Source: Amylostereum areolatum (lineage: Eukaryota; Basidiomycota; Agaricomycetes; Russulales; Stereaceae). From it: DNA of 64,000 bases. The notes under the pieces are model-generated. The model saw nothing but the letters and a program-made list of their open reading frames with translations, was not told where the DNA came from and did no database searches. Position numbers and translations under genes: made by a program. The stretch lies in the NCBI GenBank assembly GCA_012932865.1, contig SAXG01000002.1:372001-436000 (forward strand). Reading direction: 5' to 3'. Of this stretch, positions 11,737-21,790 are shown one piece after another. Every line of letters begins with the position of its first letter. Within the stretch, counting starts at the first letter, position 1.

Positions 11737-12323
11737 CTATATTTTCTTCTGACAGAAATGAGACCGTGTATTCTTCAAGGGACCCAATGGCATTCCGAGT
11801 GGTATTATATTCGAGGCCTCGTTGACTACACAACCGCTATAATCGTGAAACTCTTCATCGCTATCGGGAAAGCCGATCTCGTGCATCTTCCTTTACGATG
11901 TCTCGTGTTACGCCACGAGCTCTCTTACGGATGGACCTCAAGTTCAGCCAGCCCCGGGAGCGGGGAGAAGTCAATGACTTGGCGACAAATCTGGACGCTT
12001 GCAGCTTGAAACTTGAAGGGCCAGGCAGGCAGCTGGCGGACGGTGTATCCCTCCGTCCACGGAACTCGATCACCGGCTCACGGAACAAGGCATTTGGACT
12101 CACGCCATGATCCTGTCGACCGAAAACCTCGAGGCAGAGGGCCCAGTCGAAATCCTGGACTTGTCCACGTTGTTCGTCTCCTCGTGAGCGTAATGCAAGC
12201 GGAATATGGCCGATACTCACAAATATCCAGTGTTCTAACGGATCTTGGGTACCCCATGCCTGCGTCCCGTTTACAAAACCAGGTTCGTCCGACTCGGTTG
12301 TTCTCGTAAGCTCAGTTCAACAT
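11737..12323 (-). CDS. Possible small gene or gene relic, unknown function
   Basis: A minus-strand region with some coding character. A TATAAATA box at 12370-12377 sits about 50 bp before an ATG at 12323 (MHVELSLREQ). The frame giving AWGTQDPLEHWIF can be joined through an intron starting GTGAGTATC to DFDWALCLEVFGRQDHG and FREPVIEFRG. Downstream a second block reads MHEIGFPDSDEEFHDYSG and ends at a stop at 11737. The first and last joins need introns that are too short or a frame change, so the model cannot be closed. I do not recognise the family. It may be a real multi-exon gene with an unusual structure, or a decaying one. Confidence 0.3.
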
Positions 12324-12369
12324 GCATCGTGGTACGATCGTAGAAAGTCTTGCGATCGAAGGCCCCAGG

Positions 12370-12377
12370 TATTTATA
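12370..12377 (-). promoter_or_regulatory. TATA box (TATAAATA)
   Basis: A consensus TATA element on the minus strand, about 50 bp before the ATG at 12323 of the doubtful gene. It is the best evidence that transcription starts here. Confidence 0.5.
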
Positions 12378-12958
12378 GTATTGCTTCACCGACGTAAGAT
12401 GCTAGCTAGTTGCTGAAGGGAAGGTGGCGATCAACTCAACCAACTGAATCCGTTCCAGCTATCATATATCACCAGTCATGTATACCGGGAATTACGCCGA
12501 AAAAAACAAGCCCTGGTGTTGTAGGCTGCGGCTTTGTCGTCACCGAGAGAGCCGGAGTCGAAAGGCAAAGGCCAATGGGCGCTTTTGTGGCCGCGCGGAA
12601 GTTTGCTGCTTACCGACTGCACACCATGATTGTAAAGAGCCAAGGACGGATCCAGCAAAGTGGCACGAAAAGGAAAAACAAATCCCGACGCCGGCCAAAG
12701 ACCAAGGAGCGATTTTACGCTGGAGACCCAGGGGGGAGATGGGTGAGATGTTGACCGGAGACAGTGCGAGTGGAGGCCGTGAGCAAGAGCGCGTCGAAAC
12801 CCCTGCGCGCCCGAATCCCGAACGCCTCGCGAGCTCTTCTTCCCTGATTTCCCCAGTTGCTCCTCCCCTCCCGCCCCTCCCGCCGTCCTTCCTGCCCTTC
12901 TCCTCCGTCCGTCGCTGTCTCCGCCTCCTTCATCGCCCACCTTTCCGTTCTCGGCCAC
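12378..12958. other. Intergenic, 580 bp, upstream of histone-fold gene
   Basis: Promoter and leader of the histone-fold gene. The last 110 bp are pyrimidine-rich (repeated CCTCCC/CCGCC), as is common just upstream of fungal start codons. Open frames cross it on both strands but none has a recognisable product. Confidence 0.45.
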
Positions 12959-14424
12959 ATGGACCCCATATACCTCAACGGACCCCCCGCACCGGCCCCG
13001 TATGACGCTACAGACCAGATGGACTTTGATGACGACGAGGAAGAGGACCAGCTGCTCTCTGACGTTGACGAGCCTGTGGTCATCCCTTCTGGCGCCGAGA
13101 TAGAGCCTGACCCGGAAGACGAGGACGACGACCTAGATACGCAGGGTCCCTCAGCCAATGGTAAACGCAAAACCCAACGGAAACTTGGTGTACGCGTCCT
13201 AGGCCAGACATTACTCCCCCAGCCACGCGTCGAGAACATCCTACGCGAGAATGGTGCGTGTTTTCTCTACCGTGGTCGCCCCTCATCTTCGGTCTCACAC
13301 CCTTACGTCCGCCAGGAGGCGGCGGGCCCATGTCAAAAGAGGCCACCTTCATCCTGTCCTTGGCAACAGTGCGTGCCCGTCTTTTTACTATGACGCCCGC
13401 CGCTCACTGTCCTTCCAGGAAGAGTTCATAAAACGTCTAACACAGACAGGACATAGCCATGCCAGCTTGCAAGGTCGTAATGTGATAGAATACCGCGACA
13501 TGGGTGCGTTGCTCTCCCCATGAGCCATTACTTCATTCAAACATTCATCGTAGCTGCATCTACGAGTAAACCTTGCTTCAGATTGCTCGAGGGTATGCTT
13601 GACTTCCTCATTTCTTTCTCACCCACCGCCTCATCCACTGTTGTGCAGATGTAATCCCTCTACCCAAACCACTGTCGCTCGTTATGGAGCTACATGCCCA
13701 ATTTGAAAAGCGCGCCTTAGAGGAAGACCCTGCACTCACCGCTGCCATGGAACCCTCACCTCTCCCAGACCCCTCCGCGCCCATCCTTGCATACCCTTCC
13801 GCCGCCGCCTCCCTTGCGCCTACGCCGGCTACCTCCACCACCGATTCCCCCGCTCCCGCACCTCCACCTCCTACCAAGGGCAAGGCTCGCGCAACCAACG
13901 GCCGTGCGCATGCGAATGGTGAACCAAAGCCTCCACGGGTGCGCCGTGTGCGCGAACGGAAGCCAACCACCGAAAAGAAACCTGCCCCGACCGTGAATGG
14001 CGAGTCGGCTACACAAAAGGAGCGTCGGTCAAGCACGCGCACGCGGGACAAACATGGACGTTTCAGCATCGGGAGCGAAAGCGGCGGTTCACGACGCAGT
14101 TCCCGTCGGGTAGACCCTCAGGGATGGCCAGAGCCCTCAACCGAGCAGACCCTGGACGTGCACATAGACGAGCGTTCGGACCTTTCCTTGCAAGCACACG
14201 CGTATATGCATCCAGAGCAGACGGTGCCCATGGACCACGAACCGTTGCACCCTACACCGGCACCGGCACCGACACCGACGCCGTCGATATGGATCCAATC
14301 GCCGCAGACCGTGTTGGCGGCTCCAGAGAACGCGTACACCGATGATCATGCGCGAAGTGTCTCGGACGAGACGCCATTCGGGTCAACGGGGAGGACGATA
14401 TACACAGGTCGGGTCAAGTTCTGA
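12959..14424 (+). CDS. Histone-fold protein (CBF/NF-Y type; DPB3/POLE4/CHRAC-like)
   Basis: Exon 1 (12959-13253) encodes an acidic leader (DFDDDEEEDQLLSD) and a basic linker leading into GQTLLPQPRVENILREN. Exon 2 from 13316 gives PMSKEATFILSLAT and exon 3 EEFIKRLTQTGHSHASL with NVIEYRDM, followed by LLEDVIPLPKPLSLVMEL. This is a histone fold of the NF-YB/C class, as in DNA polymerase epsilon and chromatin-accessibility subunits that work as heterodimers in the nucleus. After the fold comes a long disordered tail with Ala/Pro-rich and Arg-rich stretches (RVRRVRERKP). Which heterodimer it joins cannot be told from the sequence. Five exons and a stop at 14422-14424. Confidence 0.75.
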
Positions 14425-14796
14425 ACAGACGGGCTATTCGTCTGTATCGGATCCAAGGAATGGACCCTCTGGTGTCGAACGAACTTTGTTCGTTGCGCCT
14501 CCGCCCTGTTCCTAGTAGCTCTGTAATATATTTTATAACCGACGTGCTGACTGCTGATCGACTCGACGATATACGCAAGGACTGAAAATCACACATCGTT
14601 TTAATATGTCCCCCCCTCCCCCCCCTTTGGTAGCCTATAGTTAGTACACGATCAATGTACGTCGACGATTACAATTGAGCACACAAGAAACTATCCATCC
14701 AATACCGTCAGTATAAACCCGATTTGTAAATCACGGCGCCGAGGAAGAGACAGAATAAGAGCGTTTCCTATCACTCGAGACACCTAACATCCTCCC
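14425..14796. other. Convergent intergenic, 372 bp
   Basis: 3' ends of two converging genes. It contains a C-rich tract at about 14608-14625 and AT-rich stretches usable for polyadenylation. No gene is seen. Confidence 0.5.
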
Positions 14797-16347
14797 TTAT
14801 TCATCATACCTCCCCTTGCCCGTGGTAAAGTTGCTACCCACTTTGCGCATGAGGAATTCGCCGTAGACCGTGGGCGAGTATGTCTTCTGGGGCTTGAGGT
14901 CGTGTGCTAGCCGTACCTTCTCCGTGTGCAGAGATTGACCGTCCTGGATGCGCAGCGCAGCGTCAAGTGGTGCTACTGTCGCCGTATAGTTGGGCTCGTA
15001 GAAGAAGGGTATTCTTCGAAGCGGTCAAAATATATCTGGGAGTTTATCGAGAGGTCAACGGAAACACATACGAGATACTACAACAATTGCATTAGAGATA
15101 ATCTCAACCAGAACTACAAGACGGGTACACACCGATAGTTTGATCCCTTGTGTATCACACGATGGAGGGTACTCTTATAGAGTCCGTTGGTCCAGATCTC
15201 CCACACTGCCGAGTCTGGATGTGAGATCCTTCACATTGGGTGGACAGACGAACCCACTTTCGCCGATGTTGCATACAACGCAGCCTGGTATAGGATCGGC
15301 AGGGATCCACACGCCCTCTTCGATGCCCTCTTCAGGGATTTTCCCTCCCGGATTTTCGACGGCGATGAAGGGTTGTGGAAGGAAGACTTGCAACGCGTCC
15401 TTGGTTGGGTCTGCCCAGAGGAAGCTGGGTGGTCGCTGAGCATTACACGGGAATATTCAATATATGCGGCATCGAAAGCCCTTACGTCAGGCAGCCGTAA
15501 TCCCTGAGCAGTTCTGAGCATGGCGCGCACGTTCGTGAAAAGAGGCTTACTTATGGGCCCCACAGGAAAACCCATCATGGTCGTTTGGCAGCGGAGGGTA
15601 GCCTAGACTGACGGGTTGGAGTTGGCCACGTCAGGGGAGATAGCGAGGGATGACGAACCGATGATACGCATCACCCAAAAGCTATCATCAACCTGCGCTC
15701 GCAGACCTTGCCACTCTTCGGGGGTCATCCCTAGGCCAACCGACATCCTAGGTCAATGGCTATCTCAGTACACGGAGACATGGACCCATGATGTACTTAC
15801 GCCTCCATGACAGCTAGACCAAGTTTCTTCATTTTCTCGATCCATGCCTCGTATTTCTCCCGGAATGCGGGAACGGTGGTGGGCCATTGATTCTCTCCCC
15901 ACAGCGGCTTAGATTTATCCGGTTGCTCGACAGGACGATAGAAGTCGATGGCTTCATGGTTATCCGCCTTTCCGTTTGTCACGTTTTCCTTTAATCGCTG
16001 GTAACCTGGGATACCTGTGTGAGCAACATACGAACCTCGACGATAGGAGTAAACCATCCACCCCGGGCGTTATCTTGGTTGACGAACGATATTTCATCCT
16101 TCACATTCTGCGGCTGATCAAAGAAATGGCGCGCCAGACTGGCGAGCTCTTCAGGCTCACTCGGGTCCGCGAACGATGAGATGTCGAGATAGAAAAAGCC
16201 GTAGTCGAGACAGGCCGCATGGATGGCGGCTGCGGACGAGAGACGGCCTTTGGTGTCATGGCCATCGATCCAGGGTGAGATATTGATAATGGGGAGTGTG
16301 CTTGCGGTCTTTGATGAGGAGAGGGAAGAAACAGAGAGGGTCGACAT
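14797..16347 (-). CDS. 2-oxoglutarate/Fe(II)-dependent oxygenase (isopenicillin N synthase-like)
   Basis: Starts MSTLSVSSLSSSK at 16347 (the frame above lacks an ATG). The N-terminal domain has LPIINISPWID, a conserved opening, and LDYGFFYLD. After several introns of about 50 bp the jelly-roll core reads GYPPLPNDHDGFSCGAH, then the HxD iron site as HKDYGCL, LWADPTKDALQVF and WIPADPIPGCVVCNIGE. The distal histidine is in TLHRVIHKG, and the Arg/Ser pair for 2-oxoglutarate would lie just after. The ending is VYGEFLMRKVGSNF. All iron ligands are present. Substrate is unknown: members include antibiotic, gibberellin and small-molecule hydroxylases. It is divergent from the tRNA-binding gene, with only 143 bp between starts. 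Confidence 0.88.
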
Positions 16348-16490
16348 GGTCGTATGGGTCGACGTGAAGGCGTCTGCCAACGATTGAAATCCGCGGCAGA
16401 TGGCCGAGCCTGACGCGGACGCGCCGTTATCTTATCATTGACGCGTCTACTGTCGCGACTTTACACGTGACCTTCTCTATCTTTTCTGCG

Positions 16491-18181
16491 ATGAGCTTGA
16501 CTCGGCTTGCATTCGCTCATCGATCCTCCCTTCTCCGCATACCTCATTTCTTCCGAAGAGCCATGTCTGTCGAAGCTGCTATCGCGAAACTTCACTCGCC
16601 TCTCCGCGATCTCGTTACTGGGGCTGCACAGGACGGCGCACAAGACTTCGGTAGAACCGAGAAGGACAAGACCGAGGTAGCACAGTGGATTGAAAAGGTC
16701 GCACAGGGTAACATCGCGAACCCCGATTCCTCCAAAGTGTGTACCTGTGAATTTCTCTTCGAATTGGATGTTTAGACAATACAGGACTTAGAGGCCCAAC
16801 TGCTGTCACGCACTTATGTCGTGAGCAACTACTTCACCGCAGCAGATGTCGCTCTCTACGGCGCCCTGCACCCACAATACGTGTGTTATAAACATATCGC
16901 TGATATTCTCCTCCTGAACTTCCCGTCAGTCTCAGCTTCAACCACCACAATACTGGGCACTCCCTGCCCTGACACGCTATTTCGATCACATTCAATCTCA
17001 ACCCTCCGTGCGCAAGTCTGCCGAATCCCTTTCTCCTTCCTTCGCAATTGTCTCCCTCGACCTTACAAACGCGCCGCCAGTGGAGCGCAAGGCTCCCGAA
17101 CCCAAAAAGAAGGACAAGACGGCCAAGCCAGCCGACGCAGCTCCCGCTCCCACTCTCGCGTCGGCGGCGAAATCGAGCAAGGTAGAAGCCAAAGAGGGCG
17201 GCGAATTGAAGAGTCAGAAGAAGGAGAAGAAAGACAAGAAAGCATCCGCAGATGGTGGTGAGGGGAAGAAGAAGACTGCGAGCGGAGGCAAGGTTGCAGC
17301 GCCCGCTGAAGACGCTGGAGAGCCCACACCCTCCATGATAGACCTCCGAGTGGGCCACATCGTAGATGGTGAGTGACTGATACTTAGCTGGTCAACTTTT
17401 GTTCATGTACATATAGTCAAAAAGCACCCAGACGCCGACGGCCTGTATGTGGAGGTGGGAGAACATTTGCTGGATTCCATAACCGCAACACCGACCATTT
17501 CTTTCGTAGCAAATCGACTTTGGTGAGGAGACCGGCCCACGAACCGTCGTCTCTGGACTCGTGAACTACATTCCTGTCGAGAAAATGCAGGACAAGTGGC
17601 TTGTCGGTGTAGTACGTCAAGTGGCTCAGGAGGTTAGCGCAAAACTCATCTGGTTCTACGCTCAGTGCAACCTCAAGCCTGCCAACATGCGTGGCGTCAA
17701 GAGTTTCGCTATGGTTCTTTGCGTACGCCGTCTTCCTCCCTCCTGTGCGGTTGTAAGAGTGTTTACCTCGCATTGTAGGCAACGTCCAAAGACGGAAAAG
17801 AAGCCGGCATCGAGGTGATTGACCCACCGCCGAATTCAAAACCTGGAGAAAGAGTATACTTCGACGGAGCTGAGTATGAGGGTACGCTGGTCGTTATCTT
17901 CCCGGTCAGCCCAATTCATAGCACTCCCTTCTATAGGCAAAACGCCTCTATCCCAGCTGAACCCCCAAAAAAAGATATTCGAAACCATTCAACCTGGTGC
18001 GTTTTGTCACGAATCCCTACACATTGCCTTCATTTCTCATGCCATCTGTCTATCAGGATTCATCACCCTGGATAGTCGTGAGACGGCATGGATCAACCCC
18101 GAGACAAAAAGTGTGCATCGCATTCGAACGAAGGAGGGCGTTTGTACGGCACCTACGCTAGTTGGAGCGTCCCTGTCGTAG
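16491..18181 (+). CDS. ARC1: tRNA-binding cofactor, ARC1/AIMP1-like (EMAP-II type C-terminus)
   Basis: About nine exons. The N-terminal region resembles a GST-like interaction fold ([31 protein letters not shown]). A Lys/Ala-rich linker follows ([16 protein letters not shown] and a second [10 protein letters not shown] block). The C-terminal tRNA-binding domain opens [20 protein letters not shown], continues [25 protein letters not shown] and GERVYFDG, and ends in an EMAP-II extension ([18 protein letters not shown]). In yeast Arc1 docks methionyl- and glutamyl-tRNA synthetases and delivers tRNA. The first ATG adds a basic, amphipathic 24-residue leader ([14 protein letters not shown]) before a second Met at 16563 ([10 protein letters not shown]), suggesting two isoforms. 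Confidence 0.88.
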
Positions 18182-18390
18182 GCTAGTCCTAGTGTTGCCA
18201 CTATTGTAAGAGTCAGGAGCGACAATCATGAGCTAAACTTGTGTGTTCCAGCCGATGATCGACGGCGCCCTGATGGCAGACTGTACATAAGTGGATGTAC
18301 TCAAGGTACTCCTTGAAAGGGACCGGCCTGTTCATCTTCGCTTTCCTGCTCTCGTTGCTACACCTCTGACGCGTCAACTAACCGCTAATC

Positions 18391-19428
18391 ATGTCCGAGG
18401 GATGCCTAGATGCTAATCCTGATGTGTCTGCGATGGGGGTCAGTCACTTTGTTTACTCCACTGACGGAACTGTAGAGTTTGACAGCAGATAGATTCGACT
18501 CAATTTCTACCTCACGATCTGGCTCATGGCCATAGTACCAAACACCCCATGGACCCAACAGCTTCTGGGCACCCTGTACAATAACGCAGGTATCCCTGGC
18601 CTCGGCCTTCTTGTCACAGCAATCGCGTAGACAGCACAAAACAAGTTGTCGTTGTACCATGCCTTGGCCATCGCGGTCATCCTCACGTATTTCGGTCTGA
18701 GTGTCTCCCCAGCAGGTGTGAACCCTTTTCCCTCAAGGACCCCACAATCACTGACCGTTTCCAGGTAATTACCACTGGACTGCCAAACGAGTCTTTTTAA
18801 TCGTCGCTCTTCATCGAGTCGATGCGCCGTCATCGCATTGATAGGATGGGCACTCTACCTATGGACACATATCCATCAATTCGGACCCCAATCCGAGTGC
18901 AACAACTCAGTCAAGTACATATTTTTCTTTGCCACAGTCCGCGCAACGGCAGGGTGGTTGACCAAATTCCACATGGCGACCAGTATCATCACGATGGATC
19001 AATCTCTTCTACACCATGTTCGCTGTGCTCAAGTTATGGGTCAACGCTGGCCTTCTGGATCGCACAATTGATTCAGACGATGAGTCGTCCCCTAATCGTG
19101 GTTGGTTCTACACATACGTGTGGCCGATAACGTACCGTGTCTGCATCAGACTGTCTACCCCACCGCCGATTTAACGAAATGATTTCGTCGCAGATCTGCG
19201 ACGTTTTTCAACGTCACACTGGAGCTATTGGTACGCATGATGCTGCTAGACTTCTGTATACTCATCCTCTGAACGAGTGGGATGACAGGTTAAGCGCAAC
19301 AAAACTTGCTCAAAGCCGGCGAAGCCGATTGGTCGTTCGGCCAAATTCTTGCCCTTGTCATGGTGCTGGGCACCTTGAACGAGGTTATGCACTGCTTGTA
19401 TTTTTGGTGTACTCGCTGGCGTGACTAG
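18391..19428 (+). pseudogene. Multi-pass membrane protein gene, dead tandem copy
   Basis: This is a close copy of the gene at 19740-20784 and can be followed exon by exon: MSEGCLDANPDVSAMG, intron, then LNFYLTIWLMAIVPNTPWT and NNAGIPGLGLLVTAIA. There the paralog has a Gln codon and this copy has TAG. After the next intron (NYHWTAKRVFLIV) the frame shifts before WALYLWTHIHQFG, and KYIFFFATVRAT is again shifted. The end (WSFGQILALVMVLGTLNEVM) is recognisable, with a stop at 19426-19428. At least one nonsense change and several indels make it non-functional. Splice sites of the first introns are still good, which points to fairly recent decay after tandem duplication. Confidence 0.85.
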
Positions 19429-19739
19429 ACCAGCGACGCCAGAGCTGGGCGTTGAAGGGCGCTGACTCCTGAGCGCTGAGCTCAAAGCAAAATGCGGTCC
19501 CATCACTGCTCAAGCTGTCAGTACTTCAGTATGTCCATGTCACCGGTCATCGATTTATCTTCCACAAGCTTTGACAGTTGACATGCGTGCCTTGGTCCAA
19601 TGATTCCCCTTGCACTGCCCAATTGGCGGTGTCAAATATAATGACCTTATAACGGGCCATCTTTGATTTTCCCATCCTGCGTTCTGAAGACATCCTTTCT
19701 TCCCTTCATCGATCTTCAAAGCTACTTTTGTCAGCAATC
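19429..19739. other. Intergenic, 311 bp, between the tandem membrane genes
   Basis: Promoter of the intact copy. I see no extra gene and no repeat other than general similarity expected from the duplication. Confidence 0.4.
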
Positions 19740-20784
19740 ATGGCAGACGGGTGTATTGACGCAAATCCAGATGTATCGGGTATCGGCGTAGGTGGCCTAT
19801 CTTTTTGGTCACTATATCAAGATATGCTCATGTCGATCGCAGGTTCGTATCAACTTCTATCTAACGATGTGGCTGGTGTCCATCATACCCGCTACTCCTT
19901 GGACAGAGAGCCTCCTCGGTACCCTGCACAATAACGCAGGCATAGCCAGTCTCGGTCTTCTTGTGACTGCGATCGTTCAGACAGCGCAGAACCAGCTTTC
20001 TCTGTATCATGCCTTGTTCATATCACACATCCTTTTCTTCTTCGGGGGGAGCGTCCATCCTGCCGGTAGGATAGGTTCATACACTGCACATCTTACAGGT
20101 TGATTTATCGATTCGCAGGAAGCTACCGCTGGAATCCCCTCCGTATCACAATACTTGTGGTCCTTCAAATAGGCGTCACGGTGGCGACGCTAGGCTGGTC
20201 GCTTTACGTGTGGGTCCACGTCAGGGAGTTCGGAAGTCAATCCCAGTGCAACAATTCGATTAAATATGTATTCTTCTTCGCCAATGTCCGCCCGACGGTG
20301 GGGTGGTTCCGACGCTTCTCTATGGCCATACTCATCCTCAGTGCCATCTTCGCTGGTATTTCTCTCATCGTGTGGGGCGTTAGTACCGTCGTTATGTCTG
20401 CACGACTCAAGGAGTTCTATGGCCCGGAGCAGCTCGCCGACGAGGGCGTAAGGGCCAACACCGAAACCCAGAATTTCTATATTAGCTGGCCTTCCCTGGC
20501 GTAAGTTCCCGCCATTTTATCCGGTCATATTCTGTCGTCTGATACTCTTTCCACAATACAGTGCAGCAATATACTCAACAGTCATGCTAGAGCTATACGT
20601 TAAACGGAACAAACATCTATTGGGTCCCGAAGAAAACGATTGGTCGTTCGGTCAGGTTCTCTCCATGGTCATGATCCTTGGTACCTTGAACGAGGTCATG
20701 TTGTATATATACTCCCTTCTCACGAGGGGACGCCGCTCGAACGCACTGTCTCCATCTAGCTCGAGCCTCTTCACACCATCTTGA
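19740..20784 (+). CDS. Multi-pass membrane protein, Agaricomycete family of unknown function
   Basis: Exons 19740-19787, 19843-20065, 20119-20500 and 20562-20784 give 291 residues. Hydrophobic segments occur at the start of exon 2 (INFYLTMWLVSII), then GLLVTAIVQTA, YHALFISHILFFF, ITILVVLQIGVTVATLGW, a segment around AIFAGISLIVWG, IYSTVMLEL and VLSMVMILGTLNEVM, so about seven membrane spans. The loop motif FGSQSQCNNSIKYVFFF and the NEVM near the end are typical of a large basidiomycete family that I know only as hypothetical. No enzymatic motif is visible. It is the functional partner of the dead copy just upstream and in the same orientation. Confidence 0.8.
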
Positions 20785-21790
20785 CAGCAGAGGTGAATAT
20801 GTTTTCGCATCTTGGCTACTGCGTTGTTATTAATTAAGTTACTTGCAGTCGACAATGTGCCACTCTAGAAAGAGAGGGTAGTCGGGATGGGCATTGATAT
20901 ATGCATATATGTGCGCGCGTCATAATTCCTGGTACTACTTGGAGTGCTGTGTACGATTAAGTAACAGGCGATATGTTGATTTTGTTTTGGGTCCTTGCAC
21001 TAGATCCCTCGCCAGTAAAACGTTACCCGGACTGGACTTGCAGTGCATATGCACACAGCAAAGGCGGTTTCAGCGCTTCAGCTTGTACGCGCCCTCCTCA
21101 CGCCACTGCTGGCATCGTTGAGGAACGCCGCGCTGCTTCCTCAGACAAGTCGAGACAAACCCAAGCCCGTCCACGACCGCATCACCCACATCAATTTTGA
21201 TTCTGGGATCGCAATTCTCTCACGGGTATCATTGCGCTCCCTAGACGTACTGGAATGCACTCTTCAATGGGTTCGGCCAAGGTTCGCCACCAAATTCAAT
21301 ACCGGCGAGTCGACCCTCCCGGGCCGCAGACGTGTCTGCTGAGTTGAGCATGTCTACGATTTGTGGTGAGCTGTTGAGGGTCAGGACCAGGAGTGAGATC
21401 GTAAACTGCGATATAAGTATCTACTAGAAGTTGATGCGCTGCGAAGACCTGCCAGAGTACTCATAGAGGTAAGTAACCTAAGCCTTGAAGCTTAAAAGAT
21501 CTTAAGATCTTAAGCTTTAAGACGCGACGCAGTACACGGCCACGTGCAGAGTGCCATTTGGGCGGTCACAACGGCACGCGACGCCATAAATTCGGCGTTC
21601 CCCGATCCGCCTCTCTTTGCTCAAGTTCAACGACTTCTTCAATCGCCCCTTCACCACCGACACCTCCTCTTTGTCTTCAAGACCAATATTCAAGGCCTAT
21701 TCCGAACGGCGATATCAACTATCGGCTCGTCTAACCCCCGAGTGCAAACTCAACGTGAGTTCACTTCAATGATATCCGACGTTCCCAAAC
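20785..21790. other. Intergenic, about 1 kb, upstream of the polo-box gene
   Basis: No gene I can support. Frames such as that at 21043-21342 have no family motif. The stretch holds a CACGTG box (21541-21546) and a strong A/T-rich palindrome (21484-21521). No kinase domain that could belong to the downstream polo-box gene was found here on the plus strand. Confidence 0.5.
21484..21521. repeat. Near-perfect palindrome (AAGCTT/AAGATCTT units)
   Basis: A 38 bp inverted repeat built from AAGCTT arms around tandem AAGATCTT units, with a two-base asymmetry. It lies about 270-300 bp before the polo-box start and could extrude as a cruciform or bind a symmetric factor. No function is known. Confidence 0.55.

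Noticed and set aside
11347..12009. 220-codon plus-strand frame
   Set aside because: It overlaps the first guanine deaminase exon antisense and has no recognisable motif or codon pattern.
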